Shown: in pieces, positions 10,471 to 22,979 of the stretch
How the letters are laid out: every line of letters begins with the position of its first letter
How positions within the stretch are numbered: position 1 is the first letter of the stretch
Assembly: GCA_021234155.1 (NCBI GenBank)
Contig: JAJEKV010000030.1
Coordinates: forward strand, 10,852,525-10,916,524
DNA length: 64,000 bases
Direction: 5' to 3'
Source of the DNA: Isoetes taiwanensis
Taxonomy: Eukaryota; Streptophyta; Lycopodiopsida; Isoetales; Isoetaceae
The notes under the pieces: model-generated
What the model saw: the letters and a program-made list of their open reading frames with translations, nothing else
Told to the model about the DNA's origin: nothing
Database searches by the model: none
Position numbers and translations under genes: made by a program

Positions 10471-11989
10471 TCATAGCCATTGATCTTTTTGGAGAAACTA
10501 CAAGGAATGTGCAATTTTGGGGGCATTTAATCTAGGCCCTTCAAGTTAGGGCATCTAATCTAGACCGTTATTTACAAGTCTGACCATTATTAATTTCTAA
10601 TTTCATTAATGGCCCCTTATTTTGGGGTTTTTATTCTAGACCATTGGGATCTTTAGATTCGATCTTAACCATTGCTTAATAGCCATCAAAATTTAATGCC
10701 GAGGGTGGCAATAATAATTTAATGTTTCCTTAGGTGTTCGAACTTCGGATGGCTTATTGAAAATTTTGCACATGAAAATTTTGCAGCCGTGTGCATCCTC
10801 TCTCCCCGCGACAACCAGCCCCCATGCCAAAAGCATTCACAATCGAGTTCTTCTTGGCTTATCTATTGCCTGATCTGCGACTTAAGCCAGTCCGGCCCGA
10901 GTTCGAGCTCCTCAAGGATGGATAATTTCTTTTGGAATAGATCCGGAGATCATTTCTTTAGTGGGCGGATCCGGCGGTGTATGTGGCATCGATAATGTCA
11001 TTTAGGGAGCTAAGGCGGGCTTCGCCATTTAGAAAAATTATTGGCATTTGGCCTTGGATTTTACTGAGACCCAAAACATCTTTGGATCTGGTCGTGTTGT
11101 CTCGTGAGGTGACTTTGCAGATTCGAAAGTTGCGATTCAAATCAGGCTCCTCATCACGAACAATCATTTTTTAAGATTATTTTTGGTACGTATGGACATC
11201 TGCTCCGGATCCTCAAACGAGCCTAAGACTATGATTTGTAAGGCCCAAATATGGCTCAAAAATTTAAAAGCGATGATCTTCTGTTGTAGCCGAAAATTAC
11301 GGCCGTCTTTGGACAATATTTCAATCATCTCGTTGCAACACATAAAACAGGAAATTAGGGCTTCAAGCATCTCGTTGTGCTTCAGGCATGCATGCGCGGA
11401 CACGGATAGCTTAGACTTCATTCGATGCCATGACCCTATGATGCGGCTATTGTGCTCCGACCGAAGGCGAAGGGTTTTGCGCGATGGAATGCGAGAGATT
11501 CGACTATCTTAACCGGTTTCATATTGCACTTTCTCTATCTAATATTCATTAGCGGATTGTTGCGGTATTTCTCTCCTATCATCAATTGACTTTTTACAAT
11601 AAATCACTCCTTCCAATGTGTTTTTTTCCTGAAGTTCTCATAAACAATCTACTCCGAGCAAAAATGCTTTGATGACACGCTTGGTAAACTTTTGTGCAGA
11701 TATTAGGGCTTTGGAAGATGGCCCAAAATGCATTGCTATTCTGCACAAGAGAAGATCTGTCTTCAGGGCTTTTTGAGCGTAGCTGTGCCCACATTATAGC
11801 TTTGTACACGGGTAAAGGTTCTATTTAAACTTGCAAGCGACATGTATTTGTTATGACTATGTTTATGATCTTTGCTCGCCTTTGCTTCCTCTTCTTATGA
11901 AGGTGCACATGTGTTATGTCTTTTTCCATGGCATTCAAATAGAATAAATTACTCTATGTATACTGGTTCTTAAATCTTAAGCTGATTTG

Positions 11990-12214
11990 CAGGATCTGTT
12001 TCTAGACTCAATGCGCAAGCATGGATTTGAAGTTGAAATAGAAACTCCGTCTCCTTTTCTTTCGAAGAATCCATTTGCAATTGCATTTTTTAAGGTTAGT
12101 TGTGGTGTTGATTGTACTTTTGACAATATGAATGGACTAGAAATTGGTATCTCATAGAGTGAGGCTGAGAAACGGCAGTCTTTGCAGGAAAAGGGGGATG
12201 TAGAGTATAAGGAG
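11990..12214 (+). pseudogene. Two exon-like pieces of an unrecognised gene
   Basis: After an intron-like 3' end (tttgcag) the plus strand reads DLFLDSMRKHGFEVEIETPS and then PFLSKNPFAIAFFK, followed by a gttag donor-like site. A second piece, reading EAEKRQSLQEKGDVEYKE, is followed by gtgagc near 12,214. The composition and splice-like borders suggest a captured gene piece. No family is recognised and the call is weak. Confidence 0.28.
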
Positions 12215-13625
12215 GTGAGCTACTTTCCGCTTCAAATGTTGGATCCAATGATTATGCGTTGTATATTGACATTATAGCTAACCTCAGGTAAATTTTCATG
12301 CTACATTTCACAAAACAGCTGAATTAAGGCTTTTTGGTTCTTAAGAGTAGTACAGATGTTGATTTTAACTTGGATTAGGAGTGATTTAATAGTTAAGGTA
12401 TAAATGTAGAATTGCTTCAAAGAATCCACTTTAATTTGCCTTCAAAACTACATTTTATTTGTGGAAGTGTTTCCTATCTTTGCTGGTCTTGTGTGACAAT
12501 GATCGATTCTATTTGTATATTGAGTGCTTTCATGAGATAAGTTTTCAAGAGAAGCTTGCGGGGCAATCTTGGTATAGAGTGCCCCTGAAAGTTTCTTTGG
12601 ATATGAAGTTTATGGCCATTACATTACGAAGCCCTCTTTGTGCGGTCTCTACGCAATGTGATCAGCCCATTGCATGCAATTCCACCCACATGTCTATTGT
12701 TTATGAGATTGAACCCGAAGTATTATTAAGCCTAATAGTTTGCAAAGTTTTTGGAAAAAGGGAGATGGAAGACCATTTCGTGCTGGGAAAGTTTGATTTG
12801 CTTGGTGCTTTGATGTCACGCTGCGTTTCTTATTTATGAGGCCCGTGTTGTAGCAAAGTTGCCTCATATTATGGTTTTATGTATTTGTTGTCTTGGAGGT
12901 TTTGCAAGGTAGATGGCGGTATCTTTCTGCATATTTAATATCTTATCTCTGCCAGTAGTTTTGCTGTTTTATCAGATTTGTTTCGAGGTTTGAGTCTTAA
13001 TTTTGAGTGCAGGAGTTGAAGAAGATGACAAATGGACCAGAGCAAAGAATTGGTCATTCTACAATAGAGCGGGATCGGTTTTAGTTTGAACTAATGTTCT
13101 GTGGCCCATATTGGACAAACCTGTGTTGAACATGCCCATGGTGTTGCTTACAGATGAGATGGCGAGCCATTTGCTATTTGGGATTGTGCAATAGGCCCAT
13201 ATTAGGCTGACCCATTCATCCAACAATAACCTGTTGGATCAACCCTTGTGAATAGGTAAATTGCTAAACATAGTATTTGTCGTCGTAATTTTGAGGCTCA
13301 CAAGCTTGCCAACATTATCAAGCTCTGTTAGATATTAGTTTATGCTTTGTATTTTCTAAAATATGAAATATAGATGTTCATGTTGAAGGCTATATATAAA
13401 TGTTCATGACACAGGCTATGGTTATGGGGCGTTGCCACATTATTGGACGTGACGTTATAATAAGTAAGCTTTTAGCTACTGCTTTTTCAGTTTTCTTTTT
13501 CCTGCTTTGTCCGTGACGATTTATAACATTCCAGGTACAATTTGTTGTGTGGTTCCATCACAAAGTTAAACATCTTGAAGAACATGGATGCTCAAGACCC
13601 TTTCCTTGATCAGATTTTGGAGAAG
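12215..13625. other. No recognised gene
   Basis: A plus-strand frame of 126 codons at 12,459-12,839 is open but shows no motif I know, and it overlaps what looks like intron-rich AT sequence. I do not call it a gene. Confidence 0.4.
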
Positions 13626-13629
13626 CTAC

Positions 13630-14068
13630 CTGATGAGTATGTGTAAAGACAGATCCAAGGACAGAAAAAATATCAGTTTTCGTGGTGAAATTTTTTATTC
13701 CAAGAAGCCCTTCGAGTTGTTGGAGGCCAATGGTAATAGCAGCCCCACTAATAAATCCGACAACAGCCGCATATGACAGGAAATGAATGACAAACCCAAG
13801 CCTAATATATCAGGGCATAAGTGACAGACAGTTAGCCTAGCAAACTCTCTCGACATAATCCCATAGACCCAAGCGCTGCTTGGAAAATGCCACAAAAAAA
13901 TGTTGGAGGTTATTGCAAGTCGTAAATACAATGCTTCATCCTTCTTAGGATCAACCTCCTTGCTAAGCAACCCTCCCAATAATAATGAGACAACTGCAAC
14001 AGGTCCAATCGCTATATGTCTGGAACTTCCAAACACAGCATACAAGATGGGAGGAACAAAGCTTGTGT
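13630..14068 (-). pseudogene. Sulfate transporter (SULTR/SLC26-type) fragment, two exons
   Basis: After a 3' splice site (ttgtgttgtag) the first exon reads TSFVPPILYAVFGSSRHIAI and GPVAVVSLLLGGLL, the conserved early membrane region of plant SULTR proteins. It continues to LRLAITS, then one base-level frameshift inside a T-run, then FFCGIFQAALG. A 66 nt intron (gtctat..ttag) follows. The second exon reads [20 protein letters not shown], then [20 protein letters not shown], and ends THTHQ before a gtagct donor (13,630). SULTRs are proton-coupled sulfate importers of the plasma membrane or plastid envelope. Only about 130 of some 650 residues are present, so this is a captured fragment inside the 11.75 kb element. 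The exon sequence is well preserved apart from the single frameshift. Confidence 0.85.
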
Positions 14069-14149
14069 CTACAACACATAACGTAATATAATTAAGAACG
14101 ATTTCATCACATCATCTGTATTGGCACATTAAACAAGGTTGAACCATTA

Positions 14150-14915
14150 TAGAATCTTAGAGAATCCGAAAGAATCTTCATTTCATCTTTTAGAATCTAT
14201 GGGAAGTCTAGGGAATGTAGAGGTTTTTTAAAGAATCTAAAGGGATTCTTGGAGAATCTAAAGAAAGCTGAACAAAATTTTGGGGAATCTATAGAATCTC
14301 TATACAATTTTAAAATCTATCAATTTTGAAGCTTGAACTGCATACCATACAAATTGCAGGTTGTTTTCATCCCAAAGGTCTAGATTTTGTGTGTTAAACA
14401 TGCAACACATTTATGCCTCTAGGTAATTTTTGAGAACTCTAGAGGGAATGAGGGATGTCTAGATGTTATGAAGTTAGTATGGAGTCTCAACATCAGAACT
14501 TGATGTCAATATTCCAAATTAATACCAACTGCATATCATTTGCATAGGCAAATTGGAAAATCTCAAGGAATTTTGATAGAATCTCAATTAATCTTGCAAT
14601 AATTTGGTGGAACGTTAAGAAATCTTGGAGAATCTAGAGAAATTAGTTAGACTAAGGATAACAATAAATAAATAATACCTAAGAATATTGAGGAATCTAG
14701 AGGATCTTAAGGAATCTATGGGAATCATGAGAGAATCTTTGAGAAATTAAGGGAATCCAAAGGAATCTTCATAAAATCTTTGAGAATCTAAAAGAATCAT
14801 GTAATGTCTAAGGGAATCTTCATAGGATCTTAGAGAATCTAGAGGAACCTCAAGAGAATCCTTGGAAATCTAAGGGAATTTGAGGGAATCTTTTTAAAAA
14901 CTTTGAGAATATAAT
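14150..14915. repeat. GAATCT array 1
   Basis: A degenerate tandem array of 10-13 bp units beginning GAATCT (for example GAATCTAAGG, GAATCTTCATA, GAATCTAGAG). Its middle third (about 14,330-14,560) is more diverged. GAATCTTC, a palindromic GAAnnTTC octamer, recurs. No coding potential is evident. Confidence 0.85.
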
Positions 14916-15116
14916 TTTTTTATTTCTCTGAACCCAATAGGATACAGTCTTCAATTTCTAACATTCTTGCTAAATGCAAAATTATCAGTTCGTGTGTGGA
15001 TTTTAACTTCTTGCTTGACTTTCATTGCTGTAGTGTAATCTTATCTTAGAAAGATGGGTGCATGTATAATTCAAACTATCTATACATTTTCCGTTTAAGC
15101 CTAAATTTTATTTCCA

Positions 15117-15163
15117 TGTCTTCATAAACCATAGCTCCGTAACCCATTCACAGTACAAAAACT

Positions 15164-15259
<96 letters not shown>

Positions 15260-15305
15260 AGTTTTTGTACTATCAATGGGTCTATCAGCCATGGATATGA
15301 AGATT
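15117..15305. repeat. (AT)n tract at the centre of a large imperfect palindrome
   Basis: About 90 bp of AT repeat (15,166-15,257) is flanked by arms that pair for 22 of 24 bases (15,142-15,165 with 15,258-15,281). The arms extend more weakly to about 15,117 and 15,305. The right arm (CAAGTTTTTGTACTATCAAT) recurs next to the right end of the 11.75 kb element at about 21,944. Such a structure can form a hairpin or cruciform. Confidence 0.85.
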
Positions 15306-15309
15306 TGAG

Positions 15310-18300
15310 GTTAAATCCAAGCTTGAAAACATCACTATCTAACGTTGGGTGTCAAGAAGAAGAAGTCAATATCATATTCGAACATGCATTGGTCAACACT
15401 GCCATTTAGTTTCATATCATTTCATAGTCTTTCTCCTAACATATAGTTGCCTACCAAGCATTTAACAATCTACAACAAATATTCATCGGTAAATCCCAAA
15501 AGTCTATTTGTTCAAGTTGAATTCAATGCTTTAATAACAAATATCATAATCCACTAATTTATTGTGGTGTTGCATTGCAGATTCCACTCCTAATTATATC
15601 GTCCCTCAACCACATGCTTTCCATCAAAAATTTTTAATGTATGTTAACCTATTGCGAAGCTTAGCTTCCACTCATGATTCATATAATTTATTTTATATTA
15701 TATGTCTATTGCCATGTCATCTCTTCAATGTCCATGCCATCGAAAGCCGTTCACGTAGCGAGGAAGTGAACCAAACTATAGAACCAGTACACGCACATTA
15801 GGTGGCAAACCAAACTATAAAACCGATTCACGCACATGAGATGGCGAAGCCATCCATTGATATAAGACTATAAGTAAGTTATATTGTTCCCTTGTTATTT
15901 GAGAGGAAGGCATGGTGATGTGAACCATGACGATGATGTGATGTGAGTGCCTGATTTCATTACTCACATAAATGAGGATGAATTATACATAATCAGCCAA
16001 TTTAAGACTGAAGTGTACATAATCAGCCAATTTACAATGTTCGCTTGTGCTTTGGCAAGGAACGACCATGGCTTACTGAAATATGAACCATTAATGACAT
16101 GAATGTGAGTGCTTCAATAGAATTTAATGCGAATGATAATGCTTTGGTCACACGTTTGAGAGTTTATGGAGTTTCGTTTATTGTGGGTATTTGAATACTC
16201 CAAATATCCACCCACTACATCAATCACTTCACAAGTTTGTATGTTGCAAATGTGCAAAACATTGATGGCCATTTTATAGCCATCTTCAAGTATGAAACAC
16301 TACTTTGCAAATATTCATTTTGCTTATACATGTATATTACTAACCATTTATAGCTAGAACCTTATGGGATACAAAAGTGCATTGAGAACAAAATACTGAT
16401 ACGCTCAATGAAATTAATGAAAAACTGAAAAGTGCCAGGTGGATGTTTTTAATCGTCATCAAAATGTCAATAAGATGCTTTTACAACAAATTACTAAAGT
16501 AGGGGTGTTTTTTTGCTGGTGGTGTACAAAAAAACGAAATTCAAGCACTAAAAACAAAGACACCTTCATAGATAACGCTTCACATTACTAATATGCTCAT
16601 TATGTTATACATAACTAAAGAACATCCTAATATTGAAGGGCAAGGGAAGGGCAATGAAGGGTAGGTTGAAGGGCAATCAAGACCCTGTTAAGCACCCTAT
16701 GTCCCGGACTCGCTTTATTGTACACCACCAATAAAAAAAGACCCGTAGAAGAATTTGCCAAACTTAATGAACTAGGTCTTATTAATATTGTGAAGGTCTC
16801 GCACATGAGAAGCCATTTTGTACATGCTAAATCATTTTCTTGGATATGGATAGGCATGCCCAAACCACAATATGTTCGTCTCTAGTAGTTCAAGTTGCAT
16901 GCTTTTGTTTGGGCAATTGCGTGTTGTTAAAACCTTGGTATAACTTACGAGCAAGTAATGTAAACAAAATTCAGATGTAAACGCTAATAATTATAAATTC
17001 CAAGAGATCTTACTACCATTATTGAAAAGGACAGAGATGTCGAACACTAAATGCGTTTACTGGATTTAATGCATGAAGCAGTATTGTAGTGTTGGAGACT
17101 AATTTTTGCCACCATTGTTTGTTCCCAGGAGTGTTTGCCTGGTTCCTAACAAAAAACCTGCAAGGAAGACCACATTTTACATGAGATAATGCAACAACCT
17201 ACTTAACTTAAATCTAGAAAGATGGGGACTGTCAGATAATTAAGCCTGGACACATATCAAACGCTTTAAAGTGACAGAAAGAGGGATTCCAAATCTACCA
17301 TAAATGAAATGCCTCCTACTACTTACAAACACAATAAACATCTGATCCAGGAATTCAGTCTCTAATATCTTATATTGTTTAAAAAAGGACACACAATTAA
17401 TTTCCGCTCAGAATCTCAAATCATATGCCCAGCTCCTTCAATTGTTGAGAGTCTAAGCTTTCATGCCTATGACAGATGCAATATGATTCTACATTTGGTC
17501 TGATTGCGACCGTTATTTACCTTTTGCTTCATGTACTGATTCTTGAGAACAACAGTAGTCATGTGCAAATTCAATACTTACATCTTCCCAGAAGCCTTTG
17601 TCTAAGAAGTCAAAGCAGATGCAACACAAAATATCAGGAAAAATATGGCCAACCTTTCCACCTTAAATGTCTTGCCAGGAGCCCTCGACTAAAGCAGATG
17701 CAACACGAAAATATCAGAAAATATAAGCCAAGCTTATATGTGCTTAGGATTTTTTACAATTCACATTTTTGAGGACGTCTTGCTGAGAGCATGAGATTCA
17801 TACACAATTACACAGAATATCATCTCAAAGATGATTTAACATCATGTAGGAAATCACCATCACCTTTGGTGTTTCTAGACCTGCCAGCTCATTTTCTCGT
17901 CAAAATACATTGAGAATTTGGCATTTAAATCCATATAGATGATGCAAATGTAGAACAAATAAGAGGACATGCTATTCAGAACTAGACAGCAGATAAAACA
18001 CAAGCATGGTGTAAACATTTGAGTCGTGCCAAATTATCTTGCACATTCACAAATACCAATAACACTCAAAGATTTGAATGTATGACATGAATGAAAGCCG
18101 TGGCAAGATTTGTGAGCTCTTGATCCTAAGCATTTGCTTGATTTCTTGCAGATATTAGGCAATGCTGGTGTTGAGCTCGTCTTCGGCCTTTGTTTTTCAT
18201 CATTCTACCATTCATTGCCAGCCTAATTTCCAGACCAATATATCCTCTCCTCTTCGTAAAACTGTTCATAAAAGAGGGGAAAGCTTGGCCTTAAGGAATA

Positions 18301-19870
18301 ACAAAGGGGAAATATATGTAACTCAGAAAAAAGATTAATACTTGACTACAACTTGACATCTCATTGTCGTAGCTTGCCATTTTTGAGCTCAACCGCCAGT
18401 TATTTGCCAGCTAAATGCCAGATCAGAGCTCGCCGAATGGTTTGTTGCAAATCAAACAGAGAAACAAATTGTTAAAGTATAGATTGATGAAAGAACTCTT
18501 CTCTGATAAATCTTACTTTATTGAAATCCATGGGCACTACCGGGCTATCTAGACATGCCAGATTTGAAACAGCTTGGAAAATGGAAGTCGGTATCAAAAT
18601 TGGACATGTGTCAAAATTAAACATGCCTAGATGCACTAAACTCGGCAGGCTTCTGCAACAATAGCAAATGGGTTCACGGTTGACTGTCTTTTTTATTTCT
18701 TTGCCACGTCACCGTAGAAGCTCTAATTCCTGAGGTCATTTCCTATTGCCTGCAAACAGATTTATGAGATCCGATTTGTTCCAATTCTACTCTACTGTTT
18801 TGTTGGACTACACCTTCTTCCAGTCAAGGATAAATGGTGCAAAATTCATGTTCACAATAACCTTATGCTATATCCATAAGGAAAAACTTCTAGAAACATT
18901 ATCAGGCAATGAAAACATAATGGAACAATTGACACAAACATACCTCATATTTTGGATCAATCTGTCTAAATTTCGACTCTTGTTTGTGCCACATGATATC
19001 GTTCTGCAGAAATCAGATATTTATGTAACAATTTGACCTGCAAGAAACACAAACGTACCGACAGATTACTTTGCAACTTTCGAGAACCTCCCTTGAAAGG
19101 TTGAACCATCAAAGGAGATGCAACAAAACACTCGAACTAAAATGATGTATGTCTTCCAACAAAACTAGTTCTGAAAAATAAAACCATAAACATCAAGAAC
19201 ACTCTCTTTCTTGCATGTAAAATGAAACAAACCTTTTGAATGATTGGGGCCATAGAAGATCAAGCCTGTTTGATGGAGAGACCGCTAGAAAGACCTCTGC
19301 AGAACATATTTCAGGATTAGACCAAGAACATTCCCACAAAAATATAATTGTGTGTGCAGATAACTGTTGTAAAGGAAGAAGTACTTGTTTCTACAGAAAA
19401 ATAGGCTAGGATAGGCCAAAAAATCGTTTGGGAGCCAAACTAATAAGGCAATCAGAGTTCGCAGACCCCTTTATTCTAAATCTTCAAAGAAAGTCAACAG
19501 ATCTTGAAGTCTACAGTGGCCATAAAATTTAGACCAATGAAGAACGGATGATAAAAATGCAAATGATGGAACCGCCGGACTATAAATCTTTCTGTCTCAG
19601 GAATTTTTTTGAGGAATTTGTTAAAGCCCACAAGGTGTTTGATCTGTACTCCAACATCTGCATAGCTGTGAAGACTACAATCGAGTTATGTTGCAGAAGA
19701 GTGAATTTTACCTCCCAAATACCAATGTTGTTTAAATACCTTGCAAGATTAAGCAAGCACAATCAGAAGACATGCAGGACAAAGAGAGCTCCACCGGCCT
19801 GCAGAACTAGGAATCCACCTGCTTATCAAAATAAGGGCGGCCAACATCTAGGTGCAGTCCAGAAATGTGA
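15310..19870. other. No recognised gene
   Basis: AT-rich sequence with only short chance frames, such as 16,627-16,863 (-) and 17,476-17,772 (+), none of which shows a motif I know. Microsatellite-free apart from short A/T runs. Confidence 0.5.
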
Positions 19871-20125
19871 CCAGCAAATTTGAAGAGCTATAACTTCCCA
19901 ACTGTAGCTCTGTTTTTCAAGTGTAAATACATTTTGGAAACGACACAAGCTGCCCTACAAAGTGTGTTAGAGGCATATTTTCCAAAATTGAAGCTTAAAT
20001 CACTTAAAACATGTATTGAACTTCTGTTGTCACAAATTTACAGCAGCAACTTTGAAGATTGATAACTTCCGAATTGTAGCTCTGTTTTTTACGTGTAACT
20101 ACATTTCGGAAATGGCACAAGTAGC
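19870..20125 (+). repeat. Direct repeat, period about 172 bp
   Basis: A block running from AGCAA(A/C)TTTGAAGA to GGCACAAG-like sequence, including a CTGTAGCTCTGTTTTT core, occurs at about 19,873 and again at about 20,045 with moderate divergence. Confidence 0.7.
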
Positions 20126-20764
20126 ACTATAAGGATATAGGATAACAGTGGACTAGACAGAAACTTTAGCATCATTAAAGGCCCTCTTACAGATTGCGGC
20201 CTACAATTCCAGAAGCACATCTATCTGATGCTCCTGGCTATATATTCAAATGCCTATTTATGGAGTCTGTAGCAAAGCTTGAGCAAGCTCAACCTCCTTT
20301 GCATCGTATCAATAAATGCAAGATCCAGGATGCCTGACGGATAAGCCTATGAAGGTAGTTGACAATTGTAGTGATAGATAGGCAACGTACCTTAAGGATT
20401 TTGGATCTTTGTAACCCTAAACCTCAGCATGTAGCATAACAGGGCAGCTCACAACTAGAAAGAGGTCGAAAATGCAAATCCAGCATAGAAGAATCAGCGC
20501 AAAGATTACAATAAGAAAATAAGCTTTACGTACCGGGCAACAAAGAGAAAGATCTGTTTTGGACCTGGAAATGTTGGAATGCAAGCCGGTCAGAAAAAAA
20601 TGGAAGTATATTTGCCGTAAGAAGAATCCACGGACTAATGTTATGCAAGGAAAAAACAGTTGAACTTAAAGATAATATCTTAAAGATAATATCAAGTCGA
20701 CGTTGCCCTGTGTCCAAATCCATGGAATTCTTGGAAACCGATGCTTTCTTCATCTCTTTTTTTG

Positions 20765-21362
20765 ATAAAAACCGATTTGCCTCTGCAAGAACAACCAAAG
20801 AACGGATTTGTACACCGTGAGAACTTCAAAATAGTGACCAGCAACTTGAAAACGGAATTATTGGGTCAAATTGACTGGACACGGAAGCGCAAAGGAGACT
20901 AAAATAGACCGCAGCACAGACAAAGCAGCCTGCAACTGCTAATCCCGGCCATGCTCACCTCTGATCTTTAACACAATTGATGTCATAGGACATTACTGGA
21001 TTGTCCAACTCCACAAGCATTCCCAGTGCCTGCAAAAAAGAAACTATATAGGTCAAAACATCTGCTGCGGTGAATAGTTTGAAGAACTCAACAGTTTTGT
21101 AGCCCAGTTTTGAATCAATATAACCACAAGAAGCCGATTGAGCCTGTGGAACACACGATTGGATGACATTTGAACCCATACCTGGTGCGAATCAACCCTA
21201 GAAAAACCGATTTGACTCTCCAAGGACAACCAAAGAACCAATTTGTGCACTGTGAGAACTTCAAAATAGTGACCAGCAACTTGAAAACGGAATTATTGGG
21301 TCGGATTTGACTGGACACGGAAGCGCAAAGCAGACCAAAATACACCGGAGCACAGACAGAGC
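20765..21362 (+). repeat. Two direct copies of a 160 bp block, 435 bp apart
   Basis: The segment from about 20,767 to 20,930 (aaaaccgatttg .. gagcacagaca-like end) is repeated at about 21,202-21,362. It includes a long near-identical core starting GAACTTCAAAATAGTGACCA. The minus-strand frames across it are not recognised. Confidence 0.8.
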
Positions 21363-21589
21363 CCGGGAAAAAACTTCGTTGAAGAATATGACCGACAGAA
21401 AGAAACCCAAAAGAAAAGGCCTCCGAGACTAGAAAAAGAAAAATTCCAACAAAGAAACAGAGTCAATTAGGCCTCCGAATGCAAAATAACGACATAAACT
21501 GGGGTCTGCGTATGGATAATCCGACTCAAATGGAATGCAAGTGGCAATCCCCCACCAGATCAGAAGGCGAGAAGGCAAAAACAACTCCG

Positions 21590-21942
21590 ACGTCACAGAA
21601 GCCCCAAATAAAGGGGCAAAATTGGGGCTTTTGTTGTGGACCGTCCAGATCCGAGATGGACGGTCCAGAGAGCGACAGCAAAATCTCTAGAAATCAGGTT
21701 TCTCTAGAAAAAAGGGGCACGTTCGACGGTCTGGATTAAAAGCCCCAATTTAATTCCTCAAATCCGACGTCACAGATCAAAAGCCCCAAATAAAGGGGTC
21801 ATTTGAGGTGGCTTATTTGGTACACTTGGGGTGGATTGAGGTGGCTCCACCAGGGCCGTCGGATCTCAGATCTGGACGGTCTAGGCGGCGACACCAAAAT
21901 CTCTAGATACATTTGGTACACTTATATAATTGTATATATATA
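21590..21942 (-). repeat. Right terminus of the 11.75 kb element
   Basis: It contains AGCCCCAAATAAAGGGG twice (about 21,600 and 21,785), and a dyad at 21,638-21,666 with perfect 10 bp arms (GGACCGTCCA). It also contains GGGCCGTCGGATCTCAGATC, a GGCGGCGACACC block and finally the TA-rich end. The layout mirrors the left terminus. Immediately outside is the CAAGT..TGTAxTATCAATGGGT repeat also seen beside the AT palindrome at 15.26 kb. Confidence 0.7.
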
Positions 21943-22805
21943 CAAGTCTTTGTATTATCAATGGGTTTGTGAGCCATGGGTTATGGAGATCTGAGAGTAA
22001 AATCCAAAGCTAAGAAGATCAACTATTGGTTTATCAACATCTGTAAGTAAAGTTCAAGATTAAGAAGATCAGCATATGCCCATGAACGTGAATCAATTAT
22101 AAAGTTAGAACGAAACTTTGAAGTAAAAGCCAAAGAGAAATATTCATCAGTAAAGGATCGCAAAAGAAACATACGAGAGATTCCAGACTGGTTCTTGATT
22201 TTTGTAGTTTAAATAAGACGTCGATTCATATAGTATGTTCATAGGTGGAATGATAAATCTGATGTGAAGTGCATTCTTTGTGTGTGGACATGCATTAATA
22301 GATAGACACATAGAAGATAGAGAGAAGGGAAGATGACGTTAAGTACATTAATTATCTCCTTAACGAGTCGGGAGGGAGAAAGAACTCGACAAATTTGCTA
22401 GCACATATACACACATGCCTTTCAATTTTCTTGGGCAACTATTTTTATCAAAAAGCATGAAGGGAACATAGTCGTAGAGATAACCCTAACTATGCATATT
22501 AAAGAAGAGACATGCATTGATGCCCAATCTTAAAATTAAAAATGAATTTCTTTGTTCTTCTATCTCCTTATTATGGAGCGCACTATCAACAAATTTCTTT
22601 TTTGAACAATGGACTAAACAGGAGTGTACAGAGTTGACTGGTCATCTATAGTGGAAACTAAGTTGTCCGGTCATATATAGTGGAAACTTCTGTATGAAGA
22701 TTTAGGCATGAAAGTTAGAAGCTAAAGTGACCTTGCTCAACAAGGGCAAATAAAAAAAGTCAAGGTAAATTTAGCTAACTTGAAGAAGTTAAAAGTATTA
22801 TTTGA

Positions 22806-22979
22806 TGCACACACATCACTCACTGCACAATGCAAAGTTGGCCCATTGGCATCAAATTATGCTAACTGTTATTATGGCACACACATCACTCACTGCACAA
22901 TGCGCACACACATCACTCAACGCACAATGCAAAGTTGGCCCATTGGCATCAAATTATGCTAAGCTGTTATTATGGCACA
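22806..22979 (+). repeat. Short tandem duplication, two to three copies
   Basis: A unit made of GCACACACATCACTCACTGC, ACAATGCAAAGTTGGCCCAT and a TGGCATCAAATTATGCTAA tail occurs twice in full. An extra partial copy of its first part lies in between. Confidence 0.85.

Larger units (their letters stand above)
10193..21942. mobile_element. Candidate 11.75 kb element with inverted TA-rich structured termini
   Basis: The left end starts TATATATATACAATTATAT (10,193-10,211). The right end carries the inverted counterpart, ending in attgtatatatata (about 21,924-21,942). Inward from both ends lie the same blocks in mirror order. These are a dyad around ..GGACGG.., a GACACC/GGTGTCGCC segment, a CCGTCGGATC segment and a CCCCTTTATTTGGGGCTTTT segment (about 10,420 and 21,780). 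The ends are similar rather than identical. I see no transposase in it. Contents include a sulfate-transporter fragment, a GAATCT array and an AT palindrome. Class is unknown; TA-rich ends and long structured termini recall foldback or Micron-type elements. Pairing of these two ends is inferred from orientation. Confidence 0.6.

Noticed and set aside
12459-12839. 126-codon plus-strand frame
   Set aside because: No motif, and composition typical of AT-rich non-coding DNA.
13588-13776. Plus-strand frame near the SULTR fragment
   Set aside because: It is antisense to the SULTR second exon, which explains the open frame.
15167-15409. Tyr-Ile repeat frame, and the similar one at 58,184-58,483
   Set aside because: Both translate AT microsatellites.
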